Positions 26,701-38,700 of a DNA stretch of 64,000 nucleotides are shown one piece after another. A model generated the notes under the pieces. That model searched no databases and was not told where the DNA came from. It saw nothing but the letters and a program-made list of their open reading frames with translations. Within the stretch, counting starts at the first letter, position 1; every line of letters starts with the position of its first letter. Origin of the DNA: Sipunculus nudus (Eukaryota > Annelida > Sipuncula > Golfingiida > Sipunculidae). The position numbers and the translations under genes were made by a program. Where the stretch lies: NCBI GenBank assembly GCA_026874595.1, contig CM049317.1, forward strand, positions 15,248,882-15,312,881. Reading direction: 5' to 3'.

Positions 26701-29700
26701 AAAGTATATGAATACTCGTGCAAATACTTTCAAAATGTATTCATGAATGCATTCATGAATATATTCTTTAATATTATTTTAATAATCATATCAGTTATAT
26801 TTCATTTTAAAAAATCATATGATTCTCTTATTATTTTTTATAAAAATTATATTTGGGACAATATTTGTAATTTTTTTTAATAAATAGTTAGACTCTTATA
26901 TTATATGTTCTGCTTATAAGTTATATGGCCAAGTCAAAATCTGTGTGACAATAGTACTCCATTTGTTAATAAAATAAATGAAATCAATCCTCTTCCCTGT
27001 CTCCAAAGGTACTATCAAAATCATACATAAGCTAAACAACAACAACTCATAATACAGCTTATATTTATTACCACACAAAACCAGCATGTGCCTCATTTCT
27101 AAATAATATTTTTTTATCATATATAACAGCTGAGCGTCGTGACCCATAGGTCCCTTGTTTTATATTAATAATTTCTGTCAGCCTTAATTATTATTAATAT
27201 TTTTTTTATATTTTCGTCCATATTTATATCAACATAATGACTGTGATGTATTGTTTTTAGTACCTTCATCATAGAGAAACAGCCTCCACAGGTCCTTAAG
27301 AAAGACGCTCGATTCTCATCCTCTGTGCGCCTACTGGTGGGAGGAAAACTCAACGTGTACATGAACCCTCCCACCGTCAAGGCCACCATCATCAGGTATG
27401 CTAGTGTACAGTAGATAATTCAGTACATAAGTACTGTACTGGCTTAATTGTTCTTTACTAGGGATTAATGATTAATTCTGCGAATAAAACCTTTATGAAG
27501 AAGACCTCATGTATACGCAGCTCAACAATCATTTCTACCAAAAACTCATCTTGTGTATGTAAACCATGCCTTAACCCTGTTCAATAAAAAGTTGAAAAGC
27601 AAAATAATTAATGATAAAATTTTATAATATATTTTATTGAAGATTGATTGATTTTGTAAATGATATCAAATCTTATATTTATCAGCCAATAATGAAGAAT
27701 GATTTCCTCTTTGTTTGATATTGGCTCGTGCTATGAACATGTCTTGTTTTAGTAAAAACTTTTAGATGTGCAGTACCTGAGAATATAGACTTTGTCACAA
27801 CCATTAATTCTCGCTGACGATATGGTCAAATCTTTGATCACACACAAGTTTTAGATTGATGTAGTTATAATCAATATCCCACATCAATCCTTTCTTTTTA
27901 TAAAGTTGATGTGAAAATTATTCTAGTGTTTAGAATAAGATAGTTATTCACTATAAAGGTATGAATATCTAGGACAAGCACTGCAATTACTCAGGAATAC
28001 AACATGTATATGTGCTAATATTTCTTGTAGTGAGGAGCAAGCTCGTGGTTTACTAAAGAATGATAAAAATGTCAAGAATGAAAGCTGCGGAGACATCCTG
28101 AATAACCAGGGTACTATGGAGTACAGTCAGGCCAACGGACAGCTGGCAGTCAACTTCCGTAATATGGTAAACAAAATATTTTAAATTCAAATATTAAAAA
28201 AGTTTTAAAATTTTAGAAAATGCATAAAAAATTATAAAAAAGTCATGAAGTTGAAATTATTTTTTTGTAAAATGAGATTAAGATTGCATATAAAGGACTA
28301 AATAAATCATGGATTTGCCAAGTCATTTTTGATCAAGCTGACATTTCTACTAATTATAAGCTGATGCAGTGGCCATTTCGCCTTAAGTTTTCTTCTGCTA
28401 GCCTTACTATAGTGGCTGTAGGTTATATCAACCATTACTCAGTTTTCACCAGATTAATGATGAAATAAGAATTTTCTTCCTTTTAAGGCTTTGAAAAAGA
28501 TTCGCAGAGCTGAACGTCGGGGAAATGAGGTAAAGAAAATTATGATCATCCCTATTATATGACAGTTTTAGTCCCGATCAGATAACAATTTTGGTCACTT
28601 TTGATTGACAGTTTGGTCCATATTTTGAATAAAAGAGTGGAGGAATTAACAAAACCTGTGCTTCTAATACCTCATCCATGCATTTTGGTTTTCTTTTTGC
28701 GATATTACTTACAACATATTAGCAAAAACAGTGAACACAAAATGAGAAAAAATTGTGTAATATTGAATTTTATTTAGTCTGTGACCTTTTGTCATGTGTA
28801 TATATGGCTGCATCATATATGACATCAACATCTGAGGAATATCATGTCTTTTAAACTTTTACTCGCGCACATAATTGATATCACAGAGACTATGTGGACT
28901 GCTTTCTCTATACAACAAATAGATTCAATATATTATTATTTGTCTTGCTTATAGTAAATGGTTTCTATGCACATTCTGTATAAAAAATTGATGAATATGA
29001 CCCAAAAAAATTTCAGTCCTGGAGACCTAGATATGGATAAACTGTAGAGACATCTGGTGGTGATGTATGGTACTATTAAATGATTTCCTTGCATGACATG
29101 TTGGTGTTCTCTTTGTTTCAGACGGTTTGTGAAGAGAAATTCTCAATTTTATTCCAAAGCTCATTCACTGTGGGTGGTGGAGAACTGGTTTTCCAAGTCT
29201 GGGTAAGAGAGTTTGCTTTACATGTTTCAAGATACATTTTTCATATGGTATTGCCTCAAATAAATAAAAAGATAAAATAGATAAAACACTACAAATTCTC
29301 TGTTAAATTCATTAATATTAAATATGAAATTTAATAACTATAAAGTTCTGATAATTTTGAAAATGTTCTTGCAGTCTGTGCAGAGTCAGAAATAAATTGC
29401 ACATGCAGTTGGCCAAACAAAATGGATCTTTTTTATTTTAAATAGCGCAAGTATCTGTCTTTGGTTTTGACTTGTCTTGGCAGACACGTGTTCATGAATA
29501 TGTAGATTTTGATGACTTCTGAAATTTTTTTATGTGCCAGGATTTGATATTTTCTGTCGTGGGCAATTACAGCGGAGTGCCTTGACCCATGGGTTCCTTA
29601 TTTTAAGAAGTTGCGTCAACTTTAATTTTTTTAGCTCAGCTGACTGTAAGTCATCTGAGCTTTAGCAATTACTCTTTGTCAGTCGTCAATCCAGCTGTCT

Positions 29701-32700
29701 GGTCGTCCGGCCGTCCTGGCGTCTGTCCCTTAACAAGGCACAAATCATAACCGCTGGACCTAGAATCTTCTTATTTGACATCCAGAGAGGTCCATGAAAA
29801 ACTCCTTGGAAACCTGAAATTATGTCTCTGTTACCCATATTCACCAAGCTATGAGGCTCCGAAGTACCCCCCAGAATAATGGCAAAAGCTCAAGTATCTG
29901 AACAACTGATGCATTATATCACCATGATTCTTTGCATGGATATTGATCATGGAGTGTTTCATCAGCTTCTGCAGACAGATGGCGCCACCTGCATTTTTAA
30001 AAAATGTTTTCTCTAATTTTTTTAGACCTTTAAAGATGCAGTCATCTGTTTACTGGGCACAAATTGTTACTGCTGGATCTAGAATCTTCTATCTTGACAT
30101 GCAATGGGCCCATGAAAAGTCTCTTAGGAAACCTAAAATTAGGTCCCTATTACCCAAAACCTCTGAAATACCCCCAGAGTAATGGAAAAATGGAAACAAA
30201 AGCTCAAGTATCTGAACAACTAATACATTGATCACCATGATTCTTTGCATTGATATTGATCAAGGATATGAGGTCATCTGTTAACAGGGCACAAATCATA
30301 TATATATAGAATCTTTCAACTTGACATCCTTGAAGGTCCATGAAAAGTCTTCAAGGAAACCTGAATTAGGTCTCTCTTACCCATACCAATTGAGCTATGG
30401 CGCTCAAAAGTGCCCTCAAAAAAATTTTAAGTTTTAAACAACCGCAGTGCACAAATCATAACCATTGGACCTAGAATCTTCTGATTTGACATCCAGGGAG
30501 GTCCATAATAAGTCTCCTTGCAAACTTGAAATTATAGGTGTCTATAACTCATATTTTTTAATTTATGCAGCATGTTTGAAGACCCCAGAAATAATGCAAA
30601 AAAAACACACAAATTGCGAGATTCCTCAGGAATGGGTGAATGGATTGTCCTAAAATTTGGTGTGCTAATGCGTCTTAATGAACTTAAGCTAACTTGCATG
30701 AATGATGGTGCCACCTCCATTATCTTAATTAGTCCCATATGCAAGGACATATTGTCAACATGTCAGTTGGCTGAGCGTCATGACCCATGGGTCAGTTGTT
30801 TATCAAAGAAGTTGCTTAAATATAAAACTGATCTCTGGATATGTATTTGTTTTGAAATAACAAATTTCTGAATACTATATCATGTTTTTATATGACACTA
30901 TGACTCTAAGATATGTCGTCATTCATAAATGATTGATAAACAGTGATAAATTATAATTGTAATTAGACAAACCAGGTTTTAATAGTTTCCTGTGTGGTAT
31001 GGAAAAGGGATTGTTCTCAACTTATAGTTTCTAATAATTATAAATGTAGATACTGAAATTTTAATGATTTTGAGGTGAAGAAGAAATCGCTTATTTAAAT
31101 GTCCATCCTTGGTGGTTTAACTTTTAATTTATGACCTTTCATGGTCAAAGGACCATTAAAGTATTTATTTAGCACCACACATGCATTCAAGGTTTCTCAT
31201 GTATAACTTGTATATTTAGTGATCTATCATATACAGAAGGTGGAGAGATAATGGAATCTGATTGGTTATCAATTTATCACACATTAATAGTTCACTGCGC
31301 ATGCGCAGAATTTGTAGTTGGGGTTCCACTTGGGATATCCGGTCTTTTCTCTTGCGCCATGCCACTGAACAGCATGTCGCAAGAATTGTGAATAAAAAGT
31401 GATTTTTAGAAAAATTGTGCTACCATCTGGTGGCAGGTGTGAAAACTATTTAAAACAGTGTAACCACAGAATTTCCCTGTCACTTTTTGAAGTATAGTCC
31501 TAAAAAATTGAAGGTCTTGTTTTGAAAAACATATGTAATTAATTACTTGTGTCATTTCAGACTCTGTCTTTACCTGTGGTGGTGATTGTACATGGAAACC
31601 AGGAGTGTAACGCTGCTGCCACTGTGCTGTGGGACAATGCTTTTTCAGAACCTGTAAGTTTATCTGTGGTTTAAGCTTACAAACCAGGAGAGTAGCCAAG
31701 ATAAGGGGCTGCAGGGGGACATGCCCCCTCCCAACTTTACATAGTTTTCTCTAATTCCAGACATTAAATATCTGCTAGTGAAACATGTAATAAGATTCAA
31801 GTAATTTTCATAACATAAAATATCATTTTTCTTGCCAGGTTTAATTATTATATTCTTTCATTTGCTACATATTATAGATAAAAAGATATCTGTACATTTT
31901 CTCTGAATTTGCTTTTTGATAACTGAGAAACAAGAGTTTATGAATCATGCATACCCCTAAAAATGATTATGTAGTTTCAATATAAGCAATAACTGACACA
32001 CTTTTCACCTGTTCTCAGATTTCATTTATTCTGTGTCAAATGCTGGTTCATGTCTGAGATCGCCATATATTTGGGCCTCATTTATGCTGACTAGACGTTT
32101 TTTCTTTTCCACTTTCAGGGCCGCACCCCATTCCAGGTCCCTGATCGTGTTCTGTGGCCTCAGCTGGCCGAGGCGCTGAACTGTAAGTTTCAGTCCATCA
32201 CCAGCGTGGGCCTGTCAGCCAACAACTTGAACTACCTGGCTTCAAAACTGTTTGGACAGATGGACGAATACTCCTCACAAGTTGTCACCTGGGCCCAGTT
32301 TAACAGGGTCAGTATGGTAATGTTTAACATATTTTCTGCCTTTTAGTAGTGTTTGTAGTAAACAGTTTGTAGTCATTAACAAAATACTAGTAAATGTTTG
32401 ATATTTTAATATTTAAATATTTAATGTTTAGAATATTTACCATATTTTTATGCCCCCGCCACAAAGTGGCCGGGGCATATAGTATTACCCATGTCCGTCA
32501 TTCCGTCCTTCCGTCCTTCCGAAATCAAACAGTTGTACGGGCTTTTTTTCACAATACCTGCAGATATTGGCCTGATTTTTGGTGTGTGGGCAGATATAGA
32601 CCAGTTCCAGATCGAGTTCGCGTTTCGTCCCGGTTGACCTATTTTTGACCGTTTTACGGCTCCTAAACTTAGAAAATTTCATGAAAAATAGAAATATTTA

Positions 32701-35700
32701 TGACAGATACACATGTACGGACTTTTTTTCGCAATGCCTGCAGATATTGACCTGATTTTGGTGTGTGAGCAGATATAGACCAGTTACAGATCGAGTTCGC
32801 GTTTCGTCCTGGTTGACCTACTTTTGACCGTTTTACTGCTCCTGAACATAGAAAATTTCATGAAAAATATGAAATTTCATGACAAATACACATGTACAGA
32901 CTTTTTTTCGCAGTGCCTGCAGATATTGGCCTGATTTTTGGTGTGTCGGCAGATATAGACCAGTTACAGATGGAGTTTGCGTTTCGTCCCGGTTGACCTA
33001 CTTTTGACCGTTTTACGGCTCCTAAACTTAGAAATTTTCATGAAAAATAGAAATATTCATGACAGATACACATGTACGGACTTTTTTTCGCAATGCCTTC
33101 AGATATTGGCCTGATTTTTGGTGTGTGGGCAGATATAGACCAGTTACAGATTGAGTTCGTGTTTCGTCCTGGTTGACCTACTTTTGACCGTTTTACGGCT
33201 CCTGAACATAGAAAATTTCATGAAAAATATGAAATTTCATGACAAATACACATGTACGGACTTTTTTTCACAGTGCCTGCAGATGTTGGCCTGATTTTTG
33301 GTGTGTGGGCAGATATAGACCAGTTCCAGATCGAGTTCGCGTTTCGTCCCGGTTGACCTATTTTTGACCGTTTTACGGCTCCTAAACTTAGAAAATTTCA
33401 TGAAAAATAGAAATATTTATGACAGATACACATGTACGGACTTTTTTTCGCAATGCCTGCAGATATTGACCTGATTTTGGTGTGTGAGCAGATATAGACC
33501 AGTTACAGATCGAGTTCGCGTTTCGTCCTGGTTGACCTACTTTTGACCGTTTTACTGCTCCTGAACATAGAAAATTTCATGAAAAATATGAAATTTCATG
33601 ACAAATACACATGTACAGACTTTTTTTCGCAGTGCCTGCAGATATTGGCCTGATTTTTGGTGTGTCGGCAGATATAGACCAGTTACAGATGGAGTTTGCG
33701 TTTCGTCCCGGTTGACCTACTTTTGACCGTTTTACGGCTCCTAAACTTAGAAATTTTCATGAAAAATAGAAATATTCATGACAGATACACATGTACGGAC
33801 TTTTTTTCGCAATGCCTTCAGATATTGGCCTGATTTTTGGTGTGTGGGCAGATATAGACCAGTTACAGATTGAGTTCGTGTTTCGTCCTGGTTGACCTAC
33901 TTTTGACCGTTTTACGGCTCCTGAACATAGAAAATTTCATGAAAAATATGAAATTTCATGACAAATACACATGTACGGACTTTTTTTCACAGTGCCTGCA
34001 GATGTTGGCCTGATTTTTGGTGTGTGGGCAGATATAGACCAGTTACAGATCGAGTTTGCGTTTCGTCCTGGTTGACCTACTTTTAACTGTTTTACGGCTC
34101 CTGAACATAGAAAATATCATGAAAAATATGAAATTTCATGACAAATCCACATGTACGGACTTTTTTCGCAATGCCTGCAGATATTGGCCTGATTTTTGGT
34201 GTGTGGGCAGATATAGACCAGTTACAGATAGAGTTCGCGTTTTGTCCCAGTTGACCTACTTTTGACCGTTTTACGGCTCCTGAACTTAAAAAATTTCATG
34301 AAAAATATGAAATTTCATGACAAATCCACATGTACGGACTTTTTTACGCAGTGCCTGCAGAAATTGGCCTCATTTTTGGTGTGTCGGCAGATTTTGACCA
34401 GTTACAGATGGAGTTCGCATTTCGTCCCGGTTGACCTACTTTTGACTGTTTTACGGCTCCTGAACATAGAAAATTTCATGTAAAATATATATTTTCATGA
34501 CAAATACACTTGTACAGACTTTTTTTCGCAATGCCTTCAGATATTGGCCTGATTTTTGGTGTGTGGGCAGATATAGACCAGTTACAGATCAAGTTCACGT
34601 TTTGTCCCAGTTGACCTATTTTTGACTGTTTGACGGTGCTCTAACATAGAAAATTTTATAAAAAGGTGCACATGTATGGACTTTTTTTCGCAGTGCCTGC
34701 AGATACGGGCCTGATTTTTGGTGTGAAGGCAGATAATGACCAGTTACAGATCGAGTTCTTGTTTTGTCTCAGTTGACCTACTTTTGACCATTTGACTGCT
34801 CCTGAACATAGAAAGTTTCATGAAAAATATAAATTTTCATAACAAATGCATATGTACTGACTTTTTTTCCTCAATGCCTGCAGATACCACCCTGATTTTT
34901 TTTGTGTTGGCAGATAATGACAGTTACAGATCGAGTTTGCGTTTCATCCCGGTTGACCTACTTTTGATTGTTTTACGGCTCCTAAACATAGAAAATTTCA
35001 TGAAAGACAGAAATTTTTATGGAAAATGCACATGTATGGACTTTTTTTCACAATGCCTGCATATCCTGGCATGATTTTTGGTGTGTTGCTTGATAATGAC
35101 CTGTTACAAATTGAGTTTGCATTTTGCCCTTGTTGACCTACTTTTGACCATACGACACCTCCTTAACTTAAAAATTTTCCAAATTTTACAAATGTTTCTA
35201 ATTTGCCCAAGGCGGGGGCATTCGTGTCGTTCCGACACATCTAGTTTTAGTATTTAGAAATGCGCATTCATTGTTATTTTGCAGCTCTGAAAGTCATAGA
35301 GAAACAATATTTGAGACAGTTCTCCCGGTTACACATATGAAAATTTGCTAGTTACAGACATTTCATGTGTTATAAAATCTGTAAAATAAGATTTAATCAA
35401 CATTGTAATGCAGCCATTGGTTCCACGGTGTTGTTAAACCACACCAAATCAGATAAATATTTCCTGAGAACATATGAGATACTTGACCTGAATACACTTT
35501 TTTAACTCAAAGAAAGTAAACAAAATATGAAAAAGTGGTAATCCAGCTAAATTTTAATAGAAGTCCTGGCTACATTAATAGATTTAGGTTTATTCTTAGC
35601 TACACTGTTGCAAAATTCAGAACCAGTCCCACATGCATTGTGACAAGTTGTATTGCTGTTACAAGAAATATAATGTTAAATTCAGTGCCATTGCTAGATA

Positions 35701-38700
35701 CCTTGTGGAAATTAAGTGTCATTGTGAGATAGATTTTGACAAATTCATGGTCATTCCTTTTTGTTTTGTTGAAATTCAGTAAGGTTGCCAGATACATTTT
35801 GCATGTAGCAGGTTCAGTGCTATTTCCATCCATTGTGGCAAATTCAGTGCTTTTCCAAGATGCATTATAGCAGATTCAAAAGTGTTCCCAGATATTGTGA
35901 CAAATTCAGTGCTTTTCCAAGAAATGTAGAAAATTCAGTACCATGCCATGATCTGATAGCAAAATACAATGTGTCAGTTTGATTGATGTTCTGAGAAACA
36001 TCTTTGCAAATTCAGTACCCTTACCTGAAATTCGGCATGTGTATACACCCTGCATAGCTTTCATGAATTTATGACAAAAATGGTGGCGCCACCTGCAGCC
36101 ATTTTTGCACAGCATCCATCTGTTTGACTGCCTTGGGTTAAAATCACTCATATCTCTGCAGTGGTTTGACCAAATTACCTGTAATTCGGCATGCGTTTAC
36201 ATCCTGGATAGCTTTCTTGATTTTATGACAGATGGCGCCACCTACATTCACATTCACGCTGCAGACATTAATGCTTATATCTCCAGACTCGTTTGACCAA
36301 TCAGGAAAAAAAATTTACTCAAATGTAGCCCTTAGATTGCTTTATAACATACACAAAAATGGTGGCGCCACCTGCAGCCATTTTTGCACAGCGTCCATCT
36401 GTTTGTCTGCTGTGGGATAAAATCACTCATATCTCTGCAGTGGTTTGACTTTTCCACATGAAATTTTGCAGGTGTATACATCTTGGATAGTTTCTTGTTC
36501 AAATAACAGGTGGCACCACCTGCAATCATGTTTATGTGGCAGAGATCCATTCTAATATGAACACATGTAACTCTATTTCCCCTTGCCACTCAATCCATGC
36601 CTCACTTCACCCGTCCTTCTCTGATTTTGGCAGATACACGTAGTCGCTTGTCGAATACCCGTATTCTAGTTCCTAGATGTTTTGTTGAAATTCAGTAAGG
36701 TTGCCAGATACATTGTCCTTGCGGCAAATTCAGTGTACTTCCAAAATCCAATGTGGCAAATCTCATTGCTGTTCCAGCCATTGTGGCAAATTCATTGCTT
36801 TTCCAAGATGCATTATAGCTGATTCAGTAGTATTCCCAGATATTGTGGCAAATCTAGTACTTTTCCAAGGAACATTGTAGCAAATTTAGTAACAAATCAG
36901 TGATATTCCAAACTACTTTGTAGAAAATTCAGTACCATTCCTTGATTTTGTGGCAAAGTCAGTACTGTTCTAAGATACAATGTGTCAGTTTTATTGATGT
37001 TCTAAGAAACATCTTTGCAAATTCAGTACCCTTTCTGACCACATTCTAGCAGGTTTGTATAAAAATTGTATGGTCACATTGTGCTGTTATTAGTATTCTC
37101 GTAGACATCTTACCCGTTAATGCTGTATTTCAGGAGACGCTGGTTGGTCGTAACTTTACATTCTGGGAGTGGTTTCATGCCATTCTAAAGCTGACCAAGG
37201 AATCTCTGACAGGACCATGGAAAGAAGGGTAATTATATATACAGTAAAAGCTGTATTATAAGCCTCAGGACGTACATAATATATTTGAGATTCTTTATGA
37301 ATGTGTAAAATGTTGCAAATAGGGAATTATAAATGTGTTCAGTAGAATGTAGAATATCTTTGCTACATCACACATGTAAACTTCATGCAGGAAAATTAGA
37401 AAAAAAATTCTTTATGTCTCCCCTTCAGAATTCTGACTTGTTTAATTGTATATCAACAGTTGTCATTTGTAATATTGGTAGCCAGCTATATTTTGATACA
37501 CATCACATAACATATGATTAAATGCAGTCTGTATTTTTGTATTAAGTTTATAAAAAAATATTAAATACATAAAAAAATATAAAAGATATATTTTGTGTTT
37601 GAATATGACCTTTAAGGTAAAATTGATATGAACCTGACCAACTGTTTAAAATTTTTCTCTTTTTTTTCCAGCTGCATCATTGGCTTTGTCAGCAAGCAGC
37701 AAGCTCAGGACTGGCTCATGACAAAACCTGTCGGAACATTTCTCCTGCGGTTCAGTGACTCAGAACTAGGGGGCATCACTGTAGCTTGGGTCGCATGGGT
37801 TGAACAGAGAGGTGATAGATTTAATTTGATTATCATTTAATATTTACCCAATTGATATTAAATAGTTTTCCAAATTTGTCTGTACTGGCCACTTGCATGT
37901 GTAAATGTCTACATTATAAATATTATCATTTGATAATATTTCAGTATATTCTTATACAATCAGATTTTATATATTTTGAGTTGTAAACTAACAAATACAT
38001 GCATTGCCTTTGTAAAAGTCTCAGTAAAGATGGCACACGTGCCAGTACAGTAAAACCTTGTTGTATCAAGCTCACTTAAATCAAATGACCTGCTTTTATC
38101 CAAGTTTCATGCTTGGATTTTCTAAGTTAACTGATAATTAAGAAAACCTGCTTGTGTTGAACCTCAGATGGGGTAAAGCTTTATGGTAAGTCCCTTTTAT
38201 TTTGACACATTTGGTTTTACTGCAAATAAAGTACTTCAACATTATATGTTCAAAAATAGTTACAGCTATTGGTAGTGTAATTTTGTCTTTTTGCCTGTTT
38301 GACTTACATATGTGTAGAGTGACAGAGTCAGTTACATAAAAAAGGTATTTAAATGTAATTTTAACAAAATTTTACTTCCTACAGCTGAGAAGCAGGTATG
38401 GAACCTGGCACCCTACACGAGCAAGGACTTCACGATCCGGAGCCTTGCTGATCGCATCATGGACCTAGGTACACTCAAGTGTCTGTTTCCTGATGCTCCA
38501 AAACAGAGTGCATTTGGAAAGTTCTCTAACTGTGCCATTGGTAAGTTGAAAAATCAGATTGCTGTAGTTTCTAGTAGGTTACTGCACATACGAAAGATAA
38601 AAATCTGGGTAACTGCCTGCCGTTAATTTGGTGATCATGGTTGCCATATAAAGGTTGAATATGATTTAGTGAAACCGATGTATTGTAACCACCCTTTGGA

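Noticed and set aside
32308-32316. Alternative exon L donor nine nt downstream
   Set aside because: It would insert three residues at a position where the STAT5 family runs directly FNR-E. The first donor fits better, though minor use cannot be excluded.
34056-35074. Several 60-85-codon open frames in the 180-bp array
   Set aside because: They repeat with the array unit and have no conserved start or stop; they are by-products of the tandem repeat.
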